From assembly GCF_000428765.1 (NCBI RefSeq), contig NZ_AUAO01000001.1:806001-870000 (forward strand): a stretch of 64,000 bases of DNA, written 5' to 3'. The notes under the pieces were generated by a model. That model was not told the origin of the DNA and ran no database searches. It worked only from the letters and a program-made list of their open reading frames with translations. The DNA comes from Brevundimonas aveniformis DSM 17977 (GTDB lineage: Bacteria; Pseudomonadota; Alphaproteobacteria; Caulobacterales; Caulobacteraceae). Both the position numbers and the translations under genes were made by a program. How positions within the stretch are numbered: the stretch's first letter is position 1; every line of letters begins with the position of its first letter. Positions 28,006 to 37,437 of this stretch are shown here, in pieces.

Positions 28006-31000
28006 ATGGCCTTGACCACCCCCCAGTTCGATTCCCTTGACGCGTTGAAATACCGCGATGAGCGCGAGGCTGTGGCCGATCTGCTGGCCGCACCGCCACT
28101 GGCCGGCGCGGAGCGGACGGCGGTGCTGGACGAGGCCGTCGAACTGGTGCGCGGTGCGCGCCGCTCCAACGACCGTCAGGGCGTGGTCGAGAGCTTCCTT
28201 CAGGAGTTCTCGCTCGGCACCCGCGAGGGCCTGGCCCTTATGTGCCTGGCCGAGGCCCTGCTGCGCACACCCGACGAAGACACCCGCGACAAGCTGATCG
28301 CCGAAAAGATCGGCTCGGCCGACTGGGCCAGTCATCTGGGTCATTCCGACAATCTGTTCGTCAACGCCTCGACCTGGGGCCTGATGCTGACCGGCCACCT
28401 GGTCGAGGTCGACCCTGAGGCGCGCGACAATCTGCCGGCCTTCCTGCGCCGCATCGCCGGGCGCCTGGGCGAGCCGGTTATCCGTCAGGCGGTGGCCCAG
28501 GCCGTACGCATCATGGGCGAACAGTTCGTCCTTGGCCGCACCATCGAAACGGCGATGAAGCGCGCCGGCCGGGAGGGCTTTCTCTGTTCTTTCGATATGC
28601 TCGGCGAAGGCGCCCGCACGGTCGCTGATGCCGAACGCTATGAGCGGCTCTATGCCGTGGCCATAGAGGCGGTTGGCAAACACCGCGCCAAGTCAGGCAA
28701 GGCCGGTGGACCGGAAACGGGTCACGGTGTCTCGGTCAAGCTGTCGGCCCTTTCGCCCCGCTATGAGGCGACTCAGGAAGAGCGCGTCTGGGACGAGCTC
28801 TATCCGCGTGTCGTTCGGTTGGCCCAGATCGCTGCGCGCCATGATCTGAACTTCACCATCGACGCCGAAGAGGCGGATCGTCTGGTTCTGTCGCTCAAGC
28901 TGCTCGACCGTCTGGCCGGCGAGGAATCGCTTGGCGGCTGGACGGGCCTCGGACTGGCGATTCAGGCCTATCAGAAGCGTTGCCCGCAAGTGATCGACAC
29001 GGTCCATCAGATCGCCCGTGAGCGTGGGCGGCGTCTGATGTGCCGGCTGGTCAAGGGCGCCTATTGGGACACCGAGATCAAACGCGCCCAGGTCGCGGGT
29101 CGTACCGACTATCCGGTCTTCACGACCAAGCCGGCCACCGACGTCAACTATCTGTACTGCGCGCGCAAGCTGATCGCGGCGTCGCCCCACCTCTACGCCC
29201 AGTTCGCCACCCACAACGCCCATTCGCTGGCCGCCGTCCACCAGATGGCCAAGGAGGCCGGGGTCAAGATCGAGTACCAGCGCCTGCACGGCATGGGTGA
29301 GGCCCTCTATGAGGCCGCCGAGAAGAGCTTCAAGGAGCCGATGACGGTGCGCACCTATGCGCCGGTCGGTGGCCACGAAGACCTCCTGCCTTATCTGGTC
29401 CGCCGTCTGCTTGAGAACGGTGCCAACTCCTCCTTTGTCCACGCGCTGCTCGATGAGCGCGTGCCCGCCGAGGCCGTCGCCGCCGATCCGCTGGATCAGC
29501 TCGAGGCCGAACCCGGCCCCCACCCGAAAATCCCGAGGCCCATCGACATGTACGGCGACCGTCAGAACTCCCTCGGACGCGACTATTCGCGCGCCGAAGA
29601 CCGCGACGCCCACGCCTTGGCTCTGGACAAGCTGGACCGTGAACGCTTCACCTCCGGCCCCATCGTCGGCGGTGCCCTGATGGCCGGCCAGAACGTGCAG
29701 GAGGTCACCAGCCCCTCGGATCGCAAGCGCGTGCTGGGTCAGGTGTCGGAAATCACCGAGGCCGAGATGGACCGCGCCATCGACAAGGCCCACACCGCCC
29801 AGGTCGCCTGGGACCGCAAGGGCGGGGCCGGTCGCGCCGTGATCCTGCGCGCCATGGCCGATGCGCTGGAAAACGACATGGACCGGCTGGTCGCCCTGCT
29901 GAGCCGCGAGGCGGGCAAGACGCTCAACGACGGGGTCGCCGAGGTGCGCGAGGCCGCCGACTTCTGCCGCTACTACGCCATGCTGGCCGAGCGTCAGTTC
30001 GCAGGCCGCGAAACCCTGAAAGGCCCGGCGGGCGAAACCAATGAGCTGATGCTGCACGGCCGCGGGGTCTTCGCCTGTATCAGCCCGTGGAACTTCCCGC
30101 TGGCCATCTTCACCGGCCAGATCGCCGCGGCCCTGGCCGCGGGCAACGCCGTCATCGCCAAGCCGGCCGAACAGACCACCCTGATCGCCGCCGAGGCCGT
30201 CATGCTGTTCGTCCAGGCGGGGCTGGACCGCTATCTGATCGCCCTGGCACCCGGGCCCGGCTCACGCGTCGGCGCCGCCCTGGTCAGCCATCCGGGCATC
30301 GACGGTGTCGCCTTCACCGGCGGCACCGACACCGCCTGGATCATCAACCGCGCCATCGCCGCCCGGCCCGGCCCGATCATCCCCTTCATCGCCGAGACGG
30401 GTGGTTTGAACGGCATGTTCATCGACACCACGGCCCTGCGCGAGCAGGTGCTGGATGATGTCGTGCTGTCGGCTTTCGGAAGCGCGGGCCAGCGTTGCTC
30501 GGCCCTGCGCATCCTGTTCGTACCGAAGGATTCCGCCGACACCATCATTGAAGGCCTTAAAGGTGCCCTGGCCGCCCAGGTCATCAGCGACCCGTCCGAC
30601 CCCTCCACCGACATCGGCCCGGTCATCGACGCGGAGGCCCGCGAGATGCTCGAGGCCCACGTCGCCCGGCTGGAGAAAGAGGCCAAGGTCATCGCCCGCG
30701 CCGACCTGTCGGCGGTCGAGGGCCTGGGCGACTTCTTCGCTCCGACCATCGCCGAGATCCCGACGCCGGACTTCCTGGAAAAGGAGGTCTTCGGCCCGGT
30801 CCTGCACGTCTATCGCTATGACCCGGACAAGCTGCCGGCGGTGGCTGAAAAGCTGGCGTCGCGGGGCTTCGGCCTGACGCTGGGCGTGCATTCGCGCATC
30901 AAGGCCTTCGCCGACGAGGTCACCCGCCTGGTCCCGGCGGGCAATGTCTACATCAACCGCTCGATGACCGGCGCCGTGGTCGGGGTTCAGCCCTTCGGCG

Positions 31001-31128
31001 GCGAAGGCCTGTCGGGCACCGGCCCCAAGGCCGGCGGCCCCAACAGCCTGATCCGCTATGCGGCGGAAAAAGTCATCACCGACAACATCGCGGCCCAGGG
31101 CGGGGATCCGGGGCTGCTGAATTTGTAG
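28006..31128 (+). CDS. putA: Bifunctional proline dehydrogenase / P5C dehydrogenase
   Basis: A 1040-residue flavoenzyme that oxidises proline to glutamate. The proline dehydrogenase barrel (about 175-470) includes GVSVKLSALSPRYE, FTIDAEEADRL, LMCRLVKGAYWD and RRLLENGANSSFVHALLD. The aldehyde dehydrogenase half (about 555-1010) has CISPWNFPLAIFTGQIAAAL, VAFTGGTDTAW, FIAETGGLNGMFID and the nucleophile Cys831 in SAGQRCSALR. No N-terminal ribbon-helix-helix DNA-binding domain is present, so this is a non-autoregulatory type A PutA. An Lrp-type putR gene is not adjacent. Confidence 0.96.
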   Translation: MALTTPQFDSLDALKYRDEREAVADLLAAPPLAGAERTAVLDEAVELVRGARRSNDRQGVVESFLQEFSLGTREGLALMCLAEALLRTPDEDTRDKLIAEKIGSADWASHLGHSDNLFVNASTWGLMLTGHLVEVDPEARDNLPAFLRRIAGRLGEPVIRQAVAQAVRIMGEQFVLGRTIETAMKRAGREGFLCSFDMLGEGARTVADAERYERLYAVAIEAVGKHRAKSGKAGGPETGHGVSVKLSALSPRYEATQEERVWDELYPRVVRLAQIAARHDLNFTIDAEEADRLVLSLKLLDRLAGEESLGGWTGLGLAIQAYQKRCPQVIDTVHQIARERGRRLMCRLVKGAYWDTEIKRAQVAGRTDYPVFTTKPATDVNYLYCARKLIAASPHLYAQFATHNAHSLAAVHQMAKEAGVKIEYQRLHGMGEALYEAAEKSFKEPMTVRTYAPVGGHEDLLPYLVRRLLENGANSSFVHALLDERVPAEAVAADPLDQLEAEPGPHPKIPRPIDMYGDRQNSLGRDYSRAEDRDAHALALDKLDRERFTSGPIVGGALMAGQNVQEVTSPSDRKRVLGQVSEITEAEMDRAIDKAHTAQVAWDRKGGAGRAVILRAMADALENDMDRLVALLSREAGKTLNDGVAEVREAADFCRYYAMLAERQFAGRETLKGPAGETNELMLHGRGVFACISPWNFPLAIFTGQIAAALAAGNAVIAKPAEQTTLIAAEAVMLFVQAGLDRYLIALAPGPGSRVGAALVSHPGIDGVAFTGGTDTAWIINRAIAARPGPIIPFIAETGGLNGMFIDTTALREQVLDDVVLSAFGSAGQRCSALRILFVPKDSADTIIEGLKGALAAQVISDPSDPSTDIGPVIDAEAREMLEAHVARLEKEAKVIARADLSAVEGLGDFFAPTIAEIPTPDFLEKEVFGPVLHVYRYDPDKLPAVAEKLASRGFGLTLGVHSRIKAFADEVTRLVPAGNVYINRSMTGAVVGVQPFGGEGLSGTGPKAGGPNSLIRYAAEKVITDNIAAQGGDPGLLNL

Positions 31129-31168
31129 GGTGCTTGGAGTCGGGCCACTCTGTCGAGCGGAGGCCCCG

Positions 31169-31633
31169 ATGAGCGATCTGTCCAACGAAGAGTTCGAGCG
31201 TCTGACTGCGGACCAGCAGCTCGAGTATCTGACGGCTCCACCGGCTCGCAAAGTCCAGCTTGAGGCGGTCTATCGGGCCGGGTGGGCCGAGGCTACCGTT
31301 GTCCAAACAGAGATCGGCGCCGGGCCGGTGGCGTCTCCGGCCCGCTCTCGACCGACGTTTATCTCCGGCGTGATCCTTGTGCTGGGAGGCATCGGCCTGA
31401 TGATCTGGGGCGTACTCTATGATCCGACGGTTCGCGTCGATGTGCCGGGCGAGTCTCTCGGTTACGGCATCACCCTGCCGTCCGTCTCGCGCGACGTGGT
31501 CAACCTTGGCGAGGTGATGAAGAAGCTCCTCCTGTTCACCGGCGGCACGTCGAGTGTGATCCTGGGGGCTGTCATCATCGGCTTTGCGCGCCTGACCGAC
31601 CTGATCATGGCCCGGCTGCCGGATCGGACCTGA
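31169..31633 (+). CDS. Small two-helix membrane protein, function unknown
   Basis: A 154-residue protein with no recognised domain. ATG at 31169 has CGGAGG 7 bases upstream; an earlier in-frame start at 31130 adds 13 residues without support. The first 65 residues are acidic and soluble (LSNEEFERLTADQQLEYLT), then a helix around 68-90 (ISGVILVLGGIGLMIWGVLY), a periplasmic-looking loop of about 35 residues, and a second helix around 125-148. It sits 40 bases after putA on the same strand. Confidence 0.7.
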   Translation: MSDLSNEEFERLTADQQLEYLTAPPARKVQLEAVYRAGWAEATVVQTEIGAGPVASPARSRPTFISGVILVLGGIGLMIWGVLYDPTVRVDVPGESLGYGITLPSVSRDVVNLGEVMKKLLLFTGGTSSVILGAVIIGFARLTDLIMARLPDRT

Positions 31634-31683
31634 CCTTGCGTCAGCCGGCCGTCCCGCTTGCCCCCGTCCCCGCACGGCGCTAG

Positions 31684-32691
<1,008 letters not shown>

Positions 32692-32759
32692 TCGTCAGAT
32701 AACGTCGTTTGCAACGGCGCGGCGCAGGCGTAGATTTTCGGCTCAACCCGGAGGTCGCC

Positions 32760-33185
32760 ATGCGCCGTTTTGCCGTCAGTGCCTGCGTTTTCGCTCTCAT
32801 CGCCGTCCCGTCGGCGGTGGTCGTTCATCCCCAGCCGGCCCAGGCGCAGAGTTCCTGTGCGGCCACCTCGCCACGTCCCGGAACGACAACCCGTCGGGCC
32901 GTTCTCAACGCCCTGCGCCCGTCGATCGAACAGATGGCCGGCCATGACGTTGAGTTCATGGTCGATTCGATCCAGGTCGCCTGCGGCTGGGCCAGGGTCA
33001 TCGTTCGCCCGCAGGCACCGGGTGATCGCGGCAATGGCTATGAACCCGTCGACGCCCTGTTGCAGCGGTCCAACGGCGTCTGGCGTCTGCGCCAGATCGC
33101 CTGCACCGAGGTGGACTGCGACCCTGCGGCGGACCAGTATGCGCGGATGTATCCGAACCTGCCGCGAAGCCTGCTGTTCCTGTGA
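32760..33185 (+). CDS. Secreted protein of unknown function
   Basis: A 141-residue exported protein with a signal peptide at residues 1-29 (cleavage after AQA). ATG at 32760 has GGAGG 7 bases upstream; the longer frame from 32709 is unsupported. The mature part contains three or four Cys (SSCAATSPRPGTTTRRAVLN, ACGWARVIVRP, ACTEVDCDPAADQY), which could form disulfides. I recognise no domain. Its stop overlaps the acetyltransferase start as GTGA, so the two are probably translated together. Confidence 0.75.
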   Translation: MRRFAVSACVFALIAVPSAVVVHPQPAQAQSSCAATSPRPGTTTRRAVLNALRPSIEQMAGHDVEFMVDSIQVACGWARVIVRPQAPGDRGNGYEPVDALLQRSNGVWRLRQIACTEVDCDPAADQYARMYPNLPRSLLFL

Positions 33186-33760
33186 CGCTTGGACCCACGC
33201 TCGAAACCCCCCGCCTGATCCTTCGCCCGCCCCTGGCCGAAGATTTCGACGGCTATGTCGAGCTGATGAGTGACGCCGAGCACGTCAAATACATCGGTGG
33301 TGCGGCTCCGCCATCGGTTGTCTGGCGTCAGATGATGAGCGTGGCGGGGTCCTGGTCACTGCAGGGGTTCGGTTTTTTCTCGGTCATCGAGAAAGAGACG
33401 GGCCGCTGGGTCGGGCGGCTGGGGCCGTGGTTCCCGCATGGCTGGCCCCAAGCTGAAGTCGGCTGGTCGATCCTGCCGTCCGAGGCCGGCAAGGGCTTCG
33501 TCACGGAAGGCTCGGCGGCGTCAATCGACTGGGCCTTCAACCACCTCGGTTGGGATGATGTCATCCATGTCATCGACCCGGACAATGTCCCCTCACAGAA
33601 GGTTGCCGCCCGCCTCGGCTCGATCAATCGCGGCCCCACGCGTCTACCCCCGCCCTTCCAGGACGCCCGCGTCGACGCCTGGGGCCAGACCCGCGACCAG
33701 TGGGCCGAGAACCGCCAACAGTTCGATTGGCTCGATCAGGTGGTCGTTCGCGCTTCGTGA
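33182..33760 (+). CDS. GNAT acetyltransferase (RimJ/RimL type)
   Basis: A 192-residue acetyltransferase of the RimJ/RimL subgroup. Opening LETPRLILRPPLAEDFDGYV is the usual start of the fold. GWSILPSEAGKGFVTEGSAA is the acetyl-CoA-binding strand-turn, and VIHVIDPDNVPSQKVAARLG the C-terminal helix. Substrate is unknown: ribosomal proteins, antibiotics and small amines are all possible in the family. It begins at GTG 33182, overlapping the upstream secreted-protein gene by 4 bases. Confidence 0.88.
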   Translation: MTLGPTLETPRLILRPPLAEDFDGYVELMSDAEHVKYIGGAAPPSVVWRQMMSVAGSWSLQGFGFFSVIEKETGRWVGRLGPWFPHGWPQAEVGWSILPSEAGKGFVTEGSAASIDWAFNHLGWDDVIHVIDPDNVPSQKVAARLGSINRGPTRLPPPFQDARVDAWGQTRDQWAENRQQFDWLDQVVVRAS

Positions 33761-33888
33761 ACTGACATCGGCGGTCATCCGCGAACGGCAGGCGGCGGTT
33801 CATGCATCCTGTGATGCGCGGCCGCGGCGGCCCCCGCATCCTGTCTCCATCAACACGCGGTCGCCGACCGTTCCGATGGAGACGAACC

Positions 33889-34320
33889 ATGAAAGCCTTT
33901 CTCGCCGCCGCCGCCGCCGTCCTGGCCCTCGCCGCGACGCCCGCCCTGGCGCAAGATTCGACCGCAGACATCACCTTCACCTTCGAAACCGGCCAGCCGT
34001 CGGGCCAGATCATGGTGGCCCTGTATGATTCCCAGTCTGCCTATGACGGTGGCGGGCGGCCTGTCCGGGTGGAGCGGGTTTCTGTAACCGCCACCTCGAG
34101 CGTTGTGGATTTCGCAGACCTCCCCGCCGGCGACTACGCCATGCGGGCCTTTCACGATCTGAACGGCGACGGCGAGATGTCGCGAAACCCGTTCGGCATG
34201 CCGACCGAGCCCTTTGCCTTTTCAAACAATGCGCGCGGCAATATGGGGCCGGCCGGTTGGGATCGCGCCCATTTCACCGTCGCGGGCGACACGGCCCAGA
34301 CCATCAATCTGGCGCAATAG
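33889..34320 (+). CDS. DUF2141 secreted protein
   Basis: A 143-residue exported beta-sandwich protein. Signal peptide 1-21 (MKAFLAAAAAVLALAATPAL then A). ATG at 33889 follows GGAG 8 bases upstream; the upstream frame from 33802 is not credible. The DUF2141 pattern is clear: QIMVALYDSQSAYD, DLPAGDYAMRAFHDLNGDGE and MPTEPFAFSNNARG. Family function is unknown. It sits 12 bases before the carotenoid oxygenase gene on the same strand; in other bacteria DUF2141 genes occur beside carotenoid-related enzymes, so cotranscription is plausible. Confidence 0.85.
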   Translation: MKAFLAAAAAVLALAATPALAQDSTADITFTFETGQPSGQIMVALYDSQSAYDGGGRPVRVERVSVTATSSVVDFADLPAGDYAMRAFHDLNGDGEMSRNPFGMPTEPFAFSNNARGNMGPAGWDRAHFTVAGDTAQTINLAQ

Positions 34321-34332
34321 GAGGACCGCAGG

Positions 34333-35793
34333 ATGATCCCCTCGCGTCGTTCGTTTCTGATGGGGGCTGCGGTCCTTTCCGCAACCGTGATTACCCCCGA
34401 TCTGGTCCGCGCCGCCCAGGCCGCAGCGGCGACCCCCAACTGGGCGTTGGCCACCGGTGACATCGAGGCGGACATCGCTCCGCGCGCCATGAGGCTCGTC
34501 GAGGGTCGGCCACCAGTTGGGCTGGAAGGCGTTCTGTACCGCAATGGCCCGGCCAAGTTCCGACGGCCCGGGCGCAGCGCCCGGCACTGGTTCGACGGCG
34601 ACGGCCTGGTGCGGCGCTTCTCTGTCAGCGGTGACAGCGTCGAGCTGGCCGCTCGCTTTGTCGACACCCGCAAACGTCGCCAGGAAGAGCGCCTGGGGGC
34701 CATGGTCATGCCGGGCTTCGGCACGCCGCCTGACCCGCGCGCCGAGATCGGCTCGCCGGATGACGCTAATGCCGCCAATACGTCGGTGCTGATGGCGGGT
34801 GACCGGCTTTGGGCTCTGTGGGAAGGCGGTTCGCCCGTGGCCATGGACCCCCAAACTCTGGAAACGGAGGGCTATGTCACCCTGCGTTCTGACCTGCGCT
34901 CGATGCCCTTTCTGGCCCATCCCCGCGTCGAGCCGAACGGGCGGATCTGGAATCTGGGAATGGGAGGAGGGCAGGCTATTGTCTGGCGGCTGTCAGCGGA
35001 CGGTACCTTTGAGGATGCCTCGGTCATAGATCTGCCGCGCGCCAGCTATGTGCACGACTTCACCGCCACGACCCGGCACCTGGTGATCGTGCTGCAGCCC
35101 TGGGTGCGTGAACGCCAGACCATGCCTTTTGCCGACGGCTTCGCCTGGCGACCCGAGACGGGCACCCAGATCCTCGTCGTCGACAAGGACGACCTGACCC
35201 GTCGCCGTCTCTTCGAAACCGAGGCCTTCGGCTTTTTCCATCTGGGCGATGCCTGGACGGTGGGCGACGACATCCTGTTTGACCTCGCTCTGCACCGGGA
35301 CATGGATTTTGCCGCCCGCGGCGCATCCGAGGTGGTCGAGGGCGTGCCCCTTGATGGTGAGCCCGCCCACCTGGGTTTGATCCGGCTCAAGGCGGACGGC
35401 ACGACCGAACTGACCCGCCTTCCGGTCGTCGCCGAGTTCCCGCGTAGCGACCCTGAGCGAGCAGGCCTGTCCCGGCGTCTGAGCGTCCACACGACCGGCG
35501 AGAACCGGGAGACGCCCTTCGCCCGCGCCATCGGTGTGACGGACTGGGGCAGTGGCCAGACCCGGGCTTTCGACTTCGGTGCCGATCATGTCGTCGACGA
35601 GATGATCTATGTGGCCAAGCCGCGGGCTCAAACCGAGGCCGATGCCTGGCTGGTCGGACCTAGTCTGAACCTGGCGGAACGGGCGACCGAGCTGCATGTA
35701 CTGGACGTGGCCCGTATCGAAGACGGCCCGGTGGCGACATGGCGGGCCGACGTGGCCTTGCCCGCAGCATTCCACGGGGTCTGGGCCGGCTAG
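34333..35793 (+). CDS. Tat-exported carotenoid/stilbene oxygenase
   Basis: A 486-residue non-haem iron dioxygenase of the carotenoid oxygenase (RPE65/lignostilbene dioxygenase) family, which cleaves a conjugated double bond. The four iron-ligand His are in place: His196 (FLAHPRVEP), His241 (YVHDFTAT), His303 (FFHLGDAW) and His481 (FHGVWAG). LYRNGPAKF and HWFDGDGLV are family marks. A twin-Arg signal (SRRSFLMG) with a hydrophobic stretch at residues 3-30 predicts Tat export, so the enzyme acts in the periplasm after folding with iron. Substrate cannot be read from sequence. It is paired with a DUF2141 gene. Confidence 0.92.
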   Translation: MIPSRRSFLMGAAVLSATVITPDLVRAAQAAAATPNWALATGDIEADIAPRAMRLVEGRPPVGLEGVLYRNGPAKFRRPGRSARHWFDGDGLVRRFSVSGDSVELAARFVDTRKRRQEERLGAMVMPGFGTPPDPRAEIGSPDDANAANTSVLMAGDRLWALWEGGSPVAMDPQTLETEGYVTLRSDLRSMPFLAHPRVEPNGRIWNLGMGGGQAIVWRLSADGTFEDASVIDLPRASYVHDFTATTRHLVIVLQPWVRERQTMPFADGFAWRPETGTQILVVDKDDLTRRRLFETEAFGFFHLGDAWTVGDDILFDLALHRDMDFAARGASEVVEGVPLDGEPAHLGLIRLKADGTTELTRLPVVAEFPRSDPERAGLSRRLSVHTTGENRETPFARAIGVTDWGSGQTRAFDFGADHVVDEMIYVAKPRAQTEADAWLVGPSLNLAERATELHVLDVARIEDGPVATWRADVALPAAFHGVWAG

Positions 35794-36539
35794 TACCAGC
35801 CGGCCCGCCGCAGCCCGGCGGCGTAGCGGCGGCTGACCGGGGCGGTGATCCCGCCCTTCAGGCTCAGGGTCGCGCGTCCGTCGCCGCGCCGGGCTTCCAG
35901 CACCGCATTCTTTGCCACCCACCAGGACCGGTGAACCTGGGCACCTTCCAGGCCCTCCAGCTCTTTGATGGCATCGGCCAGCCGCATCAGGACCAGATTG
36001 GTGCCGCGATCCGTATAGACGCGCAGATAGTGATCCTCCGCCCCGACCGCGTAGATCTCGGCCCCTCTCAGCTTCGGGGGGAGACGATCCAGAAAGGCTG
36101 CCGGCGCGGCGTCGACAGCGCCGGCGTGTGTCTCGGTCGGGCGCTCCAGGAGGTGGCCGATGACCGTCATGGCGGCAGACACCAGAAACACAGGCCCGAT
36201 CAGGCCGGCGAAATAGGCCCAGTCCCAGGCCAGGCGCATCATCAAGGTTGTGGCCACCCAGACGATGAGGGTGATCGGCACGGCCATCACTACGGTCATG
36301 GCGACGCCGCGAACGATCGGGCGTTCGTCCAGCCCGCTCCAGCGCCGGAAGCCTTCGACGATCAGCCCGCCGATGATGCTCCCCATCACCATCAGGGGGA
36401 CCCAGTAGACAAAGCGGCTCACCAGAGGCAGGTGCCCGGTTCCGAAGGCACCGGTGAAGGACAGGAACGCGCCCACGATCACCGCCGCACCCAGGCCTCG
36501 GGCCCAGCTCATCAGGGTGGTCGAGGGTTGCGTGCTCAC
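35790..36539 (-). CDS. Membrane-anchored LytTR-family regulator
   Basis: A 249-residue protein with four membrane helices (residues about 12-135) followed by a LytTR DNA-binding domain (about 150-245). The latter shows GAEIYAVGAEDHYLRVYTD, MRLADAIKELE and VHRSWWVAKNAVLE. It lacks a receiver domain, so it may sense a membrane or periplasmic signal directly. It begins at GTG 36539 overlapping the TetR-family gene stop (GTGA), forming a two-regulator operon. Its stop overlaps the oxygenase gene end by 4 bases. Confidence 0.87.
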   Translation of the reverse strand: MSTQPSTTLMSWARGLGAAVIVGAFLSFTGAFGTGHLPLVSRFVYWVPLMVMGSIIGGLIVEGFRRWSGLDERPIVRGVAMTVVMAVPITLIVWVATTLMMRLAWDWAYFAGLIGPVFLVSAAMTVIGHLLERPTETHAGAVDAAPAAFLDRLPPKLRGAEIYAVGAEDHYLRVYTDRGTNLVLMRLADAIKELEGLEGAQVHRSWWVAKNAVLEARRGDGRATLSLKGGITAPVSRRYAAGLRRAGWY

Positions 36540-37252
36540 GCCGCTGGACCGCTGGCCGGACAGCAGGCGCGAAAGCCAGCCGCCGCGAACCTGACCATGT
36601 AATCCCCCGCCGTATCCAGATCGCCGGATCTGGCGATCCCGCCCGACAGCCTGTCCAGCCGCCCGGTTTCGCCAAGGGTCAGCGTCAGCGCGCCAGAAAG
36701 CATGTGGTAGGCCCAGTACAGGTCCACTTCGCGGGCACCGGGCAGTACCTGTTTCAACAGCTCCATCAGACGACGGATGGCCGGGTCAAAGTACCGCGCC
36801 ATGGTTTCGCCGCCGAAGGTTGGATTGGCGTTGGTCTGGGCCACCAAGGCTGAATAGTGTTTCCACCCCGGCCCGCCCTTCAGCGACCATTCGAACGGTG
36901 GGCGCAGGAAAGCCTCGAGCAAGCCTTCCAGAGTCATGGCAGTGCCGGCGTCGACCGCATAGCGGTTGATCGCGTCGACCCGCTCATTGTTCCAGATCTC
37001 AGCCCGGCGGAGGAACACGGCATCGAACAGGTCCCGCTTGGCCCCAAAATAGTAATGAACCAGGGCCGTATCGACGCCGGCCTCACGGGCGACCTCGCGG
37101 ATGGTTACGCCGTAGAAGCCGTGTTTGGAAAACAGATCCTCGGCGGCATCGAGAATCGAATCGCGCGTATCGCCCACGGCCCGTGTCTTGGGCGGGCGGC
37201 CGCGTCGGGCAGGCTTGGCGGGCTTGGCAGGAGGGGGAGTCTTTATGGCCAT
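36536..37252 (-). CDS. TetR-family regulator, divergent from TonB receptor
   Basis: A 238-residue repressor-type regulator. After a Lys/Pro-rich tail (residues 1-22, KTPPPAKPAKPARRGRPPK) comes a TetR helix-turn-helix: ILDAAEDLFSKHGFYGVTIR, EVAREAGVDTALVHYYFGAK. The C-terminal half resembles the DUF/TetR_C class with a large ligand pocket. ATG at 37252 is chosen because the region upstream (to 37384) is promoter-like. The gene is divergent from the TonB receptor at 37438 and co-transcribed with the LytTR gene. Confidence 0.88.
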   Translation of the reverse strand: MAIKTPPPAKPAKPARRGRPPKTRAVGDTRDSILDAAEDLFSKHGFYGVTIREVAREAGVDTALVHYYFGAKRDLFDAVFLRRAEIWNNERVDAINRYAVDAGTAMTLEGLLEAFLRPPFEWSLKGGPGWKHYSALVAQTNANPTFGGETMARYFDPAIRRLMELLKQVLPGAREVDLYWAYHMLSGALTLTLGETGRLDRLSGGIARSGDLDTAGDYMVRFAAAGFRACCPASGPAA

Positions 37253-37363
37253 TGCGCTTGAACCTAGCGGCACCGTCTGACCTGTCCAGTATTGGCATTT
37301 CCGCCACAGCACGGGCCTTACGTCGAGGAAGCCAATCCACGCTGTTTGACAGCTAAGTGAATT

Positions 37364-37409
37364 GCGTTCACCTTCAAAAATCATTGAACGCTGAATAAAT
37401 AATTCAGCG
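37364..37409. promoter_or_regulatory. Palindromes between TetR gene and TonB receptor
   Basis: GCGTTCA (37364-37370) pairs with TGAACGC (37385-37391) across 14 bases. It overlaps a stronger palindrome, CGCTGAAT-N5-ATTCAGCG, at 37389-37409. Both lie in the 185-base divergent region, 29 or more bases before the receptor start. TetR proteins bind such sites; assignment to the adjacent one is inference. Confidence 0.55.
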
Positions 37410-37437
37410 CGTTGGAAACGCAGTCGGGGAAATAGAC

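Noticed and set aside
28693-30057. A 454-codon frame opposite putA
   Set aside because: Same reason: entirely antisense to a confident enzyme, no ribosome site, and no family features.
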